Below are positions 52,234 to 61,382 of a stretch of DNA of 64,000 nt, piece by piece. Where the stretch lies: contig NZ_JAAGLT010000033.1 of the NCBI RefSeq assembly GCF_010548275.1, positions 41,319 through 105,318 of the forward strand, read 5' to 3'. This stretch comes from Streptomyces sp. SID12488. GTDB lineage: Bacteria; Actinomycetota; Actinomycetes; Streptomycetales; Streptomycetaceae. The position numbers and the translations under genes were made by a program. The notes below the pieces were generated by a model, which worked only from the letters and a program-made list of their open reading frames with translations, was not told the DNA's origin and did not search any database. Position 1 is the stretch's first letter, and every line of letters starts with the position of its first letter.

Positions 52234-53004
52234 TCATGAAGGGCCGGCGTTTCTGACTCTCGCCAGTACGTCGCGGATCATGTCCGCGCTGATGGTGAAG
52301 TGGTCCCGGGCGATCTTCTCCGCCCGCTCCGGCTCGCCGGCCGCTACCGCCTCGTAGAGGGCCTTGTGGTCCTCGCCGCCGCGGTGGAAGTGGGTGCGTT
52401 CACCCCTGCCCCAGGGTTCGACCGGGAAGCCGAGGCTGGCGCGGGCCAGCAGGTCGCGGCTGAGCATGGCGATCTGGGGGTTGTGCGTGGCGTCGCAGAT
52501 CGCGCGGTGGAAGGCGCTGTCGGCGGCGTGTTCCTCGCGCGGGTCGCGCGCGGACAGGTAGGCGGTCAGGGCGTCGCGCATGGGTACGAGGTCCTCGGGG
52601 CGTCGGCGTCGGGCCGCCGTCGCCGCCACCATCCCCTCCACCAGCCCACGCAGGTCGAAGAGCTGCTCGAACTCCGCCCAGCGCGGCACCAGGGTGCGTC
52701 GGACGGCCGCGCCGGAGGACTCGGTCCAGCTGTCGCGGACGTAGGCACCGCCGTTGCGGCCCCGGCGGATCTCGATGACACCCACCGCCTGGAGCCGGCC
52801 GACCGCCTCACGCACCGTGGGACGGCTCACCCCCAGCAGCGTGATCAGCTCGCGCTCGACCGGCAGCCGCTCGCCCGGCAGGAAGTCGCCCACGGCGATC
52901 GCGGTGAGCAGCCGGTCGGAGACCTCGTCGACCGCCGAGGCCACGCGCACCGGGCGCAGTTCGGGCGAGGGGGCACCGCCGCCGGACAGCGCACGGTCGA
53001 GCAC
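52234..53004 (-). CDS. GntR-family regulator, FCD subfamily
   Basis: A 256-residue regulator. The winged helix is at about 25-90 (LPGERLPVERELITLLGVSR, then IRRGRNGGAYV). The FCD ligand domain is at about 110-240 (ADSAFHRAICDATHNPQIA, GGEDHKALYEAVAAGEPERA). It is divergent from an S33 peptidase and a peptide importer and is the likely regulator of both. The GTG at 53004 is the furthest start in frame; starts a few codons further in are possible, as the first 20 residues are Pro/Gly-rich. Confidence 0.85.
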   Translation of the reverse strand: MLDRALSGGGAPSPELRPVRVASAVDEVSDRLLTAIAVGDFLPGERLPVERELITLLGVSRPTVREAVGRLQAVGVIEIRRGRNGGAYVRDSWTESSGAAVRRTLVPRWAEFEQLFDLRGLVEGMVAATAARRRRPEDLVPMRDALTAYLSARDPREEHAADSAFHRAICDATHNPQIAMLSRDLLARASLGFPVEPWGRGERTHFHRGGEDHKALYEAVAAGEPERAEKIARDHFTISADMIRDVLARVRNAGPS

Positions 53005-53146
53005 CCGCGAGAACTCGTCCCCGGCACCTGACCGTTCCGGCCGTTCAGGCAGTTGTGGTGACTCCGATACGGCGGTCAGCGGTCCTCCCCGGTCGGTCGC
53101 GGGTTCCGGGCGCGTAAACGCGCAGTTACTTCTGCCGGGCCCCCGC

Positions 53147-53166
53147 TAAAAGGTCTTAAAAGGTCT
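53147..53166. repeat. Exact 10-bp tandem repeat in the divergent promoter
   Basis: TAAAAGGTCT occurs twice head to tail, about one helical turn apart, between gntR and the S33 peptidase gene. It is a possible regulator binding site, though not the palindrome expected for an FCD regulator. Confidence 0.5.
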
Positions 53167-53269
53167 TGTGGACTGAGCATTTACCCAAACAGTATGTCAG
53201 CCATCCCCGGACACCAATCTTTTTCAGACGCCGACTGGCTTGATTCTGCCCGTCCACGGAGGCTCCTCA

Positions 53270-54166
53270 GTGGCGATTCCCGAACCGAACCACACCGGGA
53301 CCATCGACTTCAACGGCTGGTCCACCTGGTACCGCATCACCGGCGAACCCGGCAGGACACCGCTGGTGGTCCTGCACGGCGGCCCCGGCGCCGGTCACGA
53401 CTACACGCTGCGCATCGCCGGCATCGCCCAGCAGGGCCGCCCGGTGGTGCACTACGACCAGCTCGGTATCGGACGGTCCACCCATCTGCCCGACGAGGGC
53501 GCCGACTTCTGGACCGTCCAGCTCTTTCTCGACGAACTCGACAACCTGCTGGGGAAGTTGGGTATCGCAGACGCCTACCACCTGCTCGGCCAGTCGTGGG
53601 GCGGCATGCTCGCGGCCGAGCACGCCGTGCGCCGTCCGGCCGGGCTGCGCGGTCTGGTCATCGCCAACTCCCCCGCCTCCATGGAGCTCTGGCTGGCGGG
53701 CGCCGCCGAACTCCGCTCCGCGCTCCCGCCCGAGGTCCAGGAGACCCTGCTCGCCCACGAGGCGGCCGGGACCACCGACCACCCCGACTACCACGCCGCC
53801 GAGCAGGTCTTCTACGAGCGCCATGTGTGCCGTACGGTCCCTGCACCCGCCGAGGTCCAGGCGACCTGGGACAACATCGCGGCCGACCCGACCGTCTACC
53901 ACACGATGAACGGGCCGAACGAGTTCCATGTCATCGGGACCATGAAGGACTGGTCGGTCGTCGACCGGCTGCACCTGATCGACGTGCCGACCCTGCTGGT
54001 GTCCGGCCGCTACGACGAGGCCACGCCCGACACGCTCCGGCCCTTCGCCGACCTCATCCCCGATGTGCGCTGGCACATGTTCGAGCACTCCAGCCATATG
54101 CCGCACGTCGAGGAGGAGGAGCTCTACCTCCGGATCGTCGGCGACTTCCTCGACTCCACCGACTGA
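53270..54166 (+). CDS. Proline iminopeptidase-like alpha/beta hydrolase (S33)
   Basis: A 298-residue hydrolase. It shows the oxyanion motif HGGPGAGHDY, nucleophile elbow GQSWGG (Ser), VSGRYDEATP with the Asp, and HSSHMPHVE with the His. S33 peptidases remove N-terminal proline from peptides; some hydrolyse amino-acid amides. GTG 53270 has GGAGG seven bases upstream; a GTG or other start earlier gives residues unlike the family. It precedes a peptide importer by 72 bases, so imported peptides are its probable substrates. Confidence 0.92.
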   Translation: MAIPEPNHTGTIDFNGWSTWYRITGEPGRTPLVVLHGGPGAGHDYTLRIAGIAQQGRPVVHYDQLGIGRSTHLPDEGADFWTVQLFLDELDNLLGKLGIADAYHLLGQSWGGMLAAEHAVRRPAGLRGLVIANSPASMELWLAGAAELRSALPPEVQETLLAHEAAGTTDHPDYHAAEQVFYERHVCRTVPAPAEVQATWDNIAADPTVYHTMNGPNEFHVIGTMKDWSVVDRLHLIDVPTLLVSGRYDEATPDTLRPFADLIPDVRWHMFEHSSHMPHVEEEELYLRIVGDFLDSTD

Positions 54167-54238
54167 GTTCCCGACCCGGTCCCCTCAGCCCTCGCCTCTC
54201 TTCACGTTCAACACCCGCTCCATCGACGGGAGTTCCCG

Positions 54239-55972
54239 ATGACCCGGATCACCAGACGTACCGCCCTCGCCGCCGTGACCGCCGCGCTCGCCCTCACCGC
54301 GACCGCCTGTTCGTCCTCCGACGACGGCGGCGACGGCACGTCGAACCCGACCTCCACCGCCAACGGCGGCACCGAGTCGGCCGCGTTCCAGCCCGCGCAC
54401 AAGGGCGGCACGCTGAAGCTGGTCGCCCACGCAGCCGCCGGAACCTTCGATCCGCAGGTCAACTACACGCTCCAGTACTGGCAGTTGTACCAGTCGATGT
54501 ACGACGGTCTGCTGGCGTTCAAGAAGACCGGCGGGCAGCAGTCGTTCACCGTCGTACCGGATCTGGCGGCGGCCATGCCGGTGGTCAGCAACGGCGGGAA
54601 GACGTACACCTTCACACTCCGCAAGGGGATCAAGTTCTCCACCGGGAAGGCGGTGACCACAGACGACGTGGTGGCGTCCTTCCAGCGCATCTTCAAGGTG
54701 TCCAGCCCGACCGCGGGCACCTTCTACAACGGGATCGTCGGCGCGGACGCCTGTCTCAAGACCCCGGCGTCCTGCACCCTCGCCAAGGGCGTCGTCGGTG
54801 ACGCGGCGGCCGGCACGGTCACCGTCAACCTGACGGCGCCGGACCCGGAGTTCCCGTACAAGCTGGCCGTTCCGCACGCGAGCATCGTGCCGAAGGACTC
54901 GCCGACGAAGGACGCGGGCACCGAGCCGCTCCCGACGACCGGCCCGTACATGGCGGCCTCGTACGACCCGAACCGGGCGCTCAAGCTGGTCCGCAACCCG
55001 TACTTCAAGGAGTGGTCGAGTCAGGCGCAGCCCCAGGCCTACGCCGACAACGTCGACTACACCTTCGGGCAGACCGTCGAGTCCGAGGTGACCGCCGTCC
55101 AGAACGGCTCTGCGGACTGGATGTTCGACCCGCCGCCCGCCGACCGGCTGAACGAGATCGGCACACAGTACGCCTCCCAGGCGCACGTCAATCCGCTGAC
55201 CGCTTTCTGGTACGTCACGCTGAACGTCAACTCGGCCCCGTTCAACAACAAGTTGGCGCGCCAGGCCATCAACTGGGCGGTCGACCGGGACGCGGTGGTC
55301 GGGCTGTACGGCGGCAAGAACCTGGCCTCGCCCGCGTGCACGATCCTGCCGCCGGGCTTCCCGGGGCACGTCGACAATTGCCAGTACACCAAGGGCGGCG
55401 GGAAGACCTGGTCGGCGCCCGACTTCGCCAAGGCAAAGGCGCTGGTCAAGCAGTCGGGGACGGCCGGGCAGGAGGTCGGCATCGTTGTCAGCGACGACGA
55501 GGTCAACAAGTCGATCGGGCAGTACCTGCAGAGCCTGCTGACCCAGCTCGGCTACAAGGCGACCCTCAAGCCGCTGTCCGCGAACATCCAGTTCACGTAC
55601 ATCCAGAACACCAAGAACAAGGTGCAGTTGGCGCTGACGTCCTGGTACCAGGACTATCCGGCCGCCTCCGACTTCCTCAACGTGCTGCTGTCCTGCGCGT
55701 CGTTCCACCCGGGCAGCGACTCCAGCATCAACATCGCCGGGTTCTGCGACAAGGGGATCGACGCCCGGATGCAGACCGCGCTGAAGACCGGGCAGACCGA
55801 CCAGAAGGCCGCCGACCAGCAGTGGGGCACGATCGACCAGGACATCATGGCCCAGTCCCCGGTGGTCCCGGTGATCAACCCGAAGATCATCGACTTCACG
55901 TCGAAGCGGGTCGGCAACTACCGGTTCAGCAAGCAGTTCTACATGCTCGTCGGGCAGCTGTGGGTCAAGTGA
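54239..55972 (+). CDS. Peptide ABC transporter substrate-binding lipoprotein (SBP_bac_5)
   Basis: A 577-residue lipoprotein. The lipobox is LTATAC at about residue 22; an Asp/Gly/Thr-rich linker follows. The binding fold has QSMYDGLLAFKKTGG, then YTFTLRKGIKFSTGKAVTTD, the family signature, and ANQWAV-like RQAINWAVDRDAV. It captures oligopeptides or a similar ligand outside the membrane. It is the first importer gene; its TGA overlaps the next start. Confidence 0.94.
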   Translation: MTRITRRTALAAVTAALALTATACSSSDDGGDGTSNPTSTANGGTESAAFQPAHKGGTLKLVAHAAAGTFDPQVNYTLQYWQLYQSMYDGLLAFKKTGGQQSFTVVPDLAAAMPVVSNGGKTYTFTLRKGIKFSTGKAVTTDDVVASFQRIFKVSSPTAGTFYNGIVGADACLKTPASCTLAKGVVGDAAAGTVTVNLTAPDPEFPYKLAVPHASIVPKDSPTKDAGTEPLPTTGPYMAASYDPNRALKLVRNPYFKEWSSQAQPQAYADNVDYTFGQTVESEVTAVQNGSADWMFDPPPADRLNEIGTQYASQAHVNPLTAFWYVTLNVNSAPFNNKLARQAINWAVDRDAVVGLYGGKNLASPACTILPPGFPGHVDNCQYTKGGGKTWSAPDFAKAKALVKQSGTAGQEVGIVVSDDEVNKSIGQYLQSLLTQLGYKATLKPLSANIQFTYIQNTKNKVQLALTSWYQDYPAASDFLNVLLSCASFHPGSDSSINIAGFCDKGIDARMQTALKTGQTDQKAADQQWGTIDQDIMAQSPVVPVINPKIIDFTSKRVGNYRFSKQFYMLVGQLWVK

Positions 55973-57000
55973 GCGGCGCAGAAACCCAGTTGGCCTCCCC
56001 AACGGCCCGGCGACGCTCGCCGGGCCCCTGGCGGACCGCCGCCGCCGACCTGTTGCGCAACAGGTCGGCGGTGGCCGCGGCCCTCGTGCTGCTCGCCGTC
56101 GTCACGGTGACCCTGTTGGCCCCGCTGTACGCCGACCACATCGCGCACAGCGACCCGTTCCAGTCCCATGTCTCCGGGACGACCGTCGTGGGCGGGAAGA
56201 CCGTGCCGGTGCTCACCCCGAGCAGTACCGGGCTCGGTCTCGGCGTCACGCCCATCGGCCCCACCTGGGACTTCGGCCACTACTTCCTCGGCGCCGACAA
56301 CCAGGGCCGGGACGTCATGGCCCGACTCCTGTACGGCGGCCGTACCAGTCTGTTCATCGGGGTCACGGCGGCACTGCTGTGCTGTGTCCTCGGTACGGCC
56401 GTCGGGGTCCTCGCCGGGTACGCGGGCGGCGTCGTCGACGCGGTCATCTCCCGCGTACTGGACGTCATTTGGGCCTTTCCCGTGTATCTGCTGGCCATCT
56501 GTCTGTCCGTCGTCCTGCTCACCGACGGGCTCAGCCTCGGGCCGGTCACCGTGGAAGCCGGGAGCCTGTGGCTGCCGGTCGTGATCATCGCGGCGATCTA
56601 CGTCCCGTACGTGGCCCGGCCGATGCGCGGGCAGGTGCTGGTGCTGCGGAACAAGGAGTTCATCCAGGCGTCCATCGGGTCGGGCGCGCCCGCGCTGAGG
56701 GTGATGCGCCGGGAGGTGCTGCCGAACGTGCTGCCCACCGCGATCGTGTTCCTGCCGCTGATGACCGCGCTGGCGATGCTCACGGAGTCGGCGCTGTCCT
56801 TCCTGTCGGTCGGGGTCCAGCCGCCCGACGCCAGTTGGGGCACGATCATCGAGGACGGCCTCGGACTGCTGTACACCCGCCCGACCGTGACCATCGCCCC
56901 CGGCCTGCTCATCGCGCTGACGACAGCCGCCCTCAACGTCCTCGGCGACGGGGTGCGCGACGCCCTCGACCCGAACGCCCGACTGCGCGGAGGGATGTGA
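55969..57000 (+). CDS. Peptide ABC transporter permease, DppC/OppC type
   Basis: A 343-residue inner-membrane protein. An N-terminal OppC_N segment, six membrane helices and the EAA loop ASIGSGAPALRVMRREVLPN are visible, together with FLGADNQGRDVMARLLYGGR, the typical periplasmic motif. GTG 55969 overlaps the binding-protein stop (GTGA). Unusually DppC precedes DppB here; the common order is B then C. Confidence 0.94.
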   Translation: MSGAETQLASPTARRRSPGPWRTAAADLLRNRSAVAAALVLLAVVTVTLLAPLYADHIAHSDPFQSHVSGTTVVGGKTVPVLTPSSTGLGLGVTPIGPTWDFGHYFLGADNQGRDVMARLLYGGRTSLFIGVTAALLCCVLGTAVGVLAGYAGGVVDAVISRVLDVIWAFPVYLLAICLSVVLLTDGLSLGPVTVEAGSLWLPVVIIAAIYVPYVARPMRGQVLVLRNKEFIQASIGSGAPALRVMRREVLPNVLPTAIVFLPLMTALAMLTESALSFLSVGVQPPDASWGTIIEDGLGLLYTRPTVTIAPGLLIALTTAALNVLGDGVRDALDPNARLRGGM

Positions 57001-57004
57001 TCCG

Positions 57005-57973
57005 ATGCTGTACTTCGCGCTCCGGCGCTTCCTCTCCGCGCTGCTGGTGATGTTCGCGATCAGTGTGCTGGTGTTCCTGATCTTCTTCGCCACCCCGGGA
57101 GTCGACCCCGCCGCCCGGATCGCGGGCCGCAACGCCGACCCGGCCACCCTCGCCCAGGTACGGCACTCCTTCGGCCTCGACCGGCCGCTGCCCGTCCGCT
57201 ATCTGCTGATGATGCGGCACCTGTTGATCGACCGGGACCTGGAGTCGTTCGTCAACCGCGGCTCGAAGGTCATCCCGCAGATCGTGCAGGCCATGCCGGT
57301 GACGCTGTCGCTGGTGATCGGGGCGGCGGTCATCTGGATGACGGTCGGCATCCTCATGGGCACGGTGGCCGCCGCACTGCGCGGCACCGCCGCCGACCCG
57401 CTGATCATGCTGGTCGGGGTGGTCGGCGTCTCACTGCCCGCCTACTGGCTCGGCGAGGTCGTCAACCTCCTCACCCAGAAGCGTCTGCACGACTCGGTGT
57501 TCTCCTGGGTGCCGCCGCCTGGCTACGTCGAGCTGGGCAAGGATCCCGGTCAGTGGGCGCTGCACCTGCTCTTCCCGTGGCTGACGCTGGCACTGCTGTA
57601 CGCCGGTATCTACGCCCGGCTGCTGCGCGGCGAGGTCGTCAGCGCGCTCGGCGAGGACTACGTACGCACCGCTCGGGCCAAGGGGCTGTCCGAGCGTCGG
57701 ATCCTCGTCCGGCACGCGCTGCGCTGCTCGCTCATCCCGATCGTGTCGCTGTTCGGCCTGGACTTCGGCGCGCTGGTGGGCGGCGCGGCCCTGCTCACCG
57801 AGGTCGTCTTCGGCCTGCCCGGCGTCGGCAAGCTCACCTTCGACGCGCTGCAGAACCTGGACCTGCCCGTGATCATGGGGACGGTCATGTACGCGGCGTT
57901 CTTCGTGGTCCTCGCCAACGCCCTGGTCGACATCCTGTACGCGCGACTCGATCCGAGGGCCCGCCATGCCTGA
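57005..57973 (+). CDS. Peptide ABC transporter permease, DppB/OppB type
   Basis: A 322-residue permease with six membrane helices. The family opening is LYFALRRFLSALLVMFAISV, and the EAA loop is YVRTARAKGLSERRILVRHA. ATG 57005 follows the DppC stop by 4 bases. It forms the channel with DppC. Its stop overlaps the next start by 8 bases. Confidence 0.94.
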   Translation: MLYFALRRFLSALLVMFAISVLVFLIFFATPGVDPAARIAGRNADPATLAQVRHSFGLDRPLPVRYLLMMRHLLIDRDLESFVNRGSKVIPQIVQAMPVTLSLVIGAAVIWMTVGILMGTVAAALRGTAADPLIMLVGVVGVSLPAYWLGEVVNLLTQKRLHDSVFSWVPPPGYVELGKDPGQWALHLLFPWLTLALLYAGIYARLLRGEVVSALGEDYVRTARAKGLSERRILVRHALRCSLIPIVSLFGLDFGALVGGAALLTEVVFGLPGVGKLTFDALQNLDLPVIMGTVMYAAFFVVLANALVDILYARLDPRARHA

Positions 57974-59000
57974 GCCCATTCTCCCTGAACCTCTTCTCGA
58001 TGTACGGGATCTACGGATCGCCTTCCGTACCCGCACCGGCACGGTCACGGCCGTCGACGGGCTCTCCTTCTCGGTCGCCCCCGGCGAGATCCTGGGCGTG
58101 GTCGGCGAGTCGGGCTCCGGCAAGAGCGTCTCGATGCTGGCCGTGCTGCGGCTGCTGACCAGCCCGAACGTCACCGTGACAGGCAAAGTCCTCTTCCGCG
58201 GGCGGGACTTGCTGACTCTCCCCGACAAGGAGATGCGGTCGGTGCGCGGCCGGGAGATCTCGATGGTCTTCCAGGACCCGATGACCGCGCTGACGCCGGT
58301 CTACACGGTCGGCTGGCAGATCGCCGAGCAGATCCGGGCTCACGAGAAGGTGTCCAGGAAGGAAGCGCTCGCGCGGGCCGTCGGGCTGCTGTCGGACGTG
58401 GGCATCCCGGACGCCGGTTCGCGCGTCCACGCCTACCCGCACGAGTTCTCGGGCGGTATGCGGCAGCGGGCGGTCATCGCGATGGCCCTCGCCTGTGGTC
58501 CGGCGCTGCTGATCGCCGACGAGCCGACCACCGCGCTCGATGTGACGATCCAGGCCCAGATCCTCGACCTGATGCGGGAGTTGAACGCGCGTGGTTCGGC
58601 GGTCGTGCTCATCACGCACGACATGGGTGTGGTGTCCGAGATCGCCGACCGGGTGCTCGTCATGTACGGCGGGCGGGCGGCCGAGGAGGGCCCGCGCCAG
58701 GCCGTGTTCCACGGCCCCCGGCATCCGTACACCTGGGGGCTGCTCGACTCGGTGCCCCGGGTCGGCGGGCCGCGGCTGCGCCGGCTGCCCACCATCGCGG
58801 GCCTGCCCGTGTCGCCGGACAGTCTGCCGGAGGGGTGCGCGTTCGCGCCGCGCTGCCCGGCGCGGCACGACCTGTGCGACGAACTCCCGGAACTGAGCGG
58901 CGAGTCGGGACACCTCGACGCCTGCTGGCTGCCGGGCGAGGGGCGCGCATCCGCCCGTACGGCGCACTCGACACCGGACGACAGAAAGGCGGCGCCGTGA
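57966..59000 (+). CDS. Peptide ABC transporter ATPase, DppD type
   Basis: A 344-residue ATPase: Walker A GESGSGKSV, Q-loop VFQDPMTALTPVY, signature FSGGMRQRA and Walker B LLIADEPTTALDVT. The C-terminal oligopeptide/dipeptide extension has the Cys cluster CAFAPRCPARHDLCDE, which in some members binds an Fe-S cluster. ATG 57966. Confidence 0.95.
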   Translation: MPEPILPEPLLDVRDLRIAFRTRTGTVTAVDGLSFSVAPGEILGVVGESGSGKSVSMLAVLRLLTSPNVTVTGKVLFRGRDLLTLPDKEMRSVRGREISMVFQDPMTALTPVYTVGWQIAEQIRAHEKVSRKEALARAVGLLSDVGIPDAGSRVHAYPHEFSGGMRQRAVIAMALACGPALLIADEPTTALDVTIQAQILDLMRELNARGSAVVLITHDMGVVSEIADRVLVMYGGRAAEEGPRQAVFHGPRHPYTWGLLDSVPRVGGPRLRRLPTIAGLPVSPDSLPEGCAFAPRCPARHDLCDELPELSGESGHLDACWLPGEGRASARTAHSTPDDRKAAP

Positions 59001-60025
59001 CCACGGACCCGCAGACCGGAACCGGTGACGCCGACGTGCTGTTGCGCGCCACCGACGTCACCAAGCACTACCCCCTGCGCGGCGACTCCCTCACCCGGCG
59101 CCGCAAGGTGCTGCGGGCCGTGGACGGGGTCTCGCTGGAGGTGCGCGGGGGTGAGACCCTCGGCATCGTCGGCGAGTCCGGCTGCGGCAAGTCGACGCTC
59201 GGCCGCTGTCTGGTTCGGCTCACCGACATCACGGGCGGGCGGGTCGAGTTCGACGGGCAGGACATCACCACGCTGTCCGCGCGCCGGCTGCGTCCCGTAC
59301 GACCGGGGATGCAGCTCGTCTTCCAGGATCCGCAGGCCTCCCTGAACCCGCGCCGCCGCGCCGGGGACATCGTCGCCGAGCCACTGCTCATCCACCGGTA
59401 CGGGGATGCCGCCGCCGTCCGGCGCCGGGTGGCCGAACTGTTCGACGTGGTGGGGCTGGCGGCGGCCCATCTGGACCGGTACCCGCACGAGTTCTCCGGC
59501 GGCCAGCGTCAACGCATCGGTATCGCCCGGGCGTTGGCGACCTCCCCGAAGCTGATCGTGGCCGACGAACCGGTGTCCGCGCTCGATGTGTCGATCCAGG
59601 CGCAGGTGCTGAACCTGTTCGCCGATCTCCAGGACGAGTTCGGGCTGACGTACGTCTTCATCGCGCACGACCTCGGCGTGGTCCGTCATGTCTCGGACCG
59701 GATCGCGGTCATGTATCTCGGTGAGATCGTCGAACTCGCCGACACGGAGACGCTGTACGGGGCTCCCGCGCACCCCTACACCGAGGCGCTGATGTCAGCG
59801 GTCCCGGAGATCGACGACGGGACCGGCGCCCCGGACGCGCCGCGCCGGGAGCGGATCGTGCTCACCGGGGACGTGCCCAACCCGGTGGCCAAACCGGCCG
59901 GTTGCACCTTCCACACGCGGTGTCCGTACGCGCGGGAGGTGTGCGCGGTGGAGCGGCCCCGGCTGGTCAGGGCGGCGGCGGGGAGTGCGGTCGCCTGCCA
60001 CTACCCGCTGGTGGCGGTGAGTTGA
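58997..60025 (+). CDS. Peptide ABC transporter ATPase, DppF type
   Basis: A 342-residue partner ATPase: Walker A GESGCGKST, Q-loop VFQDPQASLNPR, signature FSGGQRQRI and Walker B LIVADEPVSALDVS. The C-terminal Cys cluster is CTFHTRCPYAREVC. GTG 58997 overlaps the DppD stop (GTGA). It completes the importer operon and is followed by a strong hairpin. Confidence 0.95.
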   Translation: MTTDPQTGTGDADVLLRATDVTKHYPLRGDSLTRRRKVLRAVDGVSLEVRGGETLGIVGESGCGKSTLGRCLVRLTDITGGRVEFDGQDITTLSARRLRPVRPGMQLVFQDPQASLNPRRRAGDIVAEPLLIHRYGDAAAVRRRVAELFDVVGLAAAHLDRYPHEFSGGQRQRIGIARALATSPKLIVADEPVSALDVSIQAQVLNLFADLQDEFGLTYVFIAHDLGVVRHVSDRIAVMYLGEIVELADTETLYGAPAHPYTEALMSAVPEIDDGTGAPDAPRRERIVLTGDVPNPVAKPAGCTFHTRCPYAREVCAVERPRLVRAAAGSAVACHYPLVAVS

Positions 60026-60036
60026 CGGCGGCGTTC

Positions 60037-60065
60037 GGGGGCGGGTCCGCAGCGGATCCGCCCCC
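60037..60065. terminator. Bidirectional terminator after the peptide importer
   Basis: A 13-bp stem with one G-T pair and the 3-base loop CAG. Lies 12 bases after the DppF stop and 18 before the stop of the convergent acidic-protein gene. Confidence 0.85.
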
Positions 60066-60082
60066 GGCAGCCGTGCGTCGCG

Positions 60083-60700
60083 TCAGACGCGGAGCCACTC
60101 CGTCATGACGACCTCCGCGTCCGTCCGCAGCCGGAGCGCGAACGGGCCGCTGACGTGCAGGTCACCGGCGAAGCGGCCCATGTCGTCGGCGGAGAGGGTG
60201 GGCGGCGAGGCGAGCTGCGGACCGCTCAGCACCTCGATCCTGGCCTCCTGCGGCGGCAGCACCTGCCCCATCAGACCCTGCGGTGTCACCTCGATGTCGA
60301 CCGTCAGTTCATCCGTGTGGAAGGTCAGCATGCGGGGTGGGTCCTCAGCGCCTCTGACGGGGATGCCGTGGACGAGCGAGTCGAAGGTCAGCTCGGCCAG
60401 TCGGGTGTCGAGCGAGTACAGGGCGTAGGCCTCCACGGCGGTCTGCTGAAGCTGCGCCGGAACCGGATCCATGATCGCGGCGGCCTGGCGAAGCGTCTCT
60501 TCCAGGAGGTCGTTGTCCAGCGAGTCGTCGCCCTCTGACTCCGCCAAGTCAGTTGGTTCGGCGTCCAGTTCGTCGTCGAAGCCGTCCGTGCCGTCAGTAC
60601 CCTCGGTGCCGTTCATCTCGGACGTGTCGTCCCTGTCGTCGGAGTCGTGGGGAACTCGGGGATCGCGGGGTGAACCGTCGTTGTCGTGCGCGTTGTTCAC
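60083..60700 (-). CDS. Acidic partner protein of the sigma factor, function unknown
   Basis: A 205-residue soluble protein. Residues 1-65 are very acidic and low in complexity (repeated Asp, Glu, Gly, Thr). A helical stretch DPVPAQLQQTAVEAYALYSL follows at about 78-97, then LDTRLAELTFDS, and a beta-rich C-terminal domain with GLMGQVLPPQEARIEVLSG. No zinc motif, membrane segment or signal peptide is present. The GTG at 60700 overlaps the sigma-factor stop (GTGA), so the two are made together. An anti-sigma or sigma-chaperone role is a reasonable inference but not shown by any motif. Confidence 0.75.
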   Translation of the reverse strand: MNNAHDNDGSPRDPRVPHDSDDRDDTSEMNGTEGTDGTDGFDDELDAEPTDLAESEGDDSLDNDLLEETLRQAAAIMDPVPAQLQQTAVEAYALYSLDTRLAELTFDSLVHGIPVRGAEDPPRMLTFHTDELTVDIEVTPQGLMGQVLPPQEARIEVLSGPQLASPPTLSADDMGRFAGDLHVSGPFALRLRTDAEVVMTEWLRV

Positions 60701-61341
60701 AGCACCCCCCGGGCGGCGAGCCGTACCCGCAGCCGGCGCAGGCAGCGCTGGCGCAGGGGGCCGATGCTGCCGACCGCGATGCCGAGGCCGGCGGAGATCT
60801 CCTGGTAGCTCGGTGGCGGCGTGGCCATCAGGATGCGCAGCAACTGCCTGCAGCGGGCGCCGAGTTCCTCGAACTCCTGCCATAACTGCCGGATGCGCTC
60901 CGCCTCGGCGGATGCCTCCTCGGACTCGATCACCCGCTGCTCGGGCGTACGGTCGTCGCTGATCCGGTCGAGCAGCTGGGCGTCGTCCGTCGGTGTCATC
61001 CGGTGGCTGCTCTTGATGACCTTGAGGCACTCGTGCCGTGCGGTGCTCGCGAGCCACGAACCGGCCTTCTCCGGTTCACGGATACGGCCCAGGTGCTGGG
61101 CGAAGCGGAACCAGACGGTCGAGTACACCTCGTGCGCGTCCGCGTCGGACAGCCGGTGGGCGCGCGCCACCGACCACACCAGTGGGCTCAGCCCCTCCAC
61201 CAGCGCTTTCCAGCCCGCCGCGTCGCCGTCGACGGCGGACTGGACCAACGCGCCGACCGCAGCTCGGTCCACGTCCCCACCCCTCGTGTACGGCCAGTCA
61301 TCGTACGCCGTGGAAGGGGGTGCTCCACTCGTCCTGCGCAT
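60697..61341 (-). CDS. Sigma-70 family (ECF-like) RNA polymerase sigma factor
   Basis: A 214-residue sigma factor. Region 2 is at about 45-110 (LSPLVWSVARAHRLSDADAH, then VYSTVWFRFAQHLGRI and WLASTARHECLKVIK). Region 4 is near the C-terminus (PSYQEISAGLGIAVGSIGPL, then RCLRRLRVRL). ATG 61341 has GAGGA close upstream; a GTG at 61272 with a GGGGTGGGGA is an alternative that would remove 23 residues. It is coupled to the acidic protein and sits 41 bases downstream of the subtilase gene on the same strand, so all three probably form one transcript. Confidence 0.85.
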   Translation of the reverse strand: MRRTSGAPPSTAYDDWPYTRGGDVDRAAVGALVQSAVDGDAAGWKALVEGLSPLVWSVARAHRLSDADAHEVYSTVWFRFAQHLGRIREPEKAGSWLASTARHECLKVIKSSHRMTPTDDAQLLDRISDDRTPEQRVIESEEASAEAERIRQLWQEFEELGARCRQLLRILMATPPPSYQEISAGLGIAVGSIGPLRQRCLRRLRVRLAARGVL

Positions 61342-61382
61342 GGTCCTCACTCGATTTGTCCTTGTGCGGAGGCCTGTTGACC

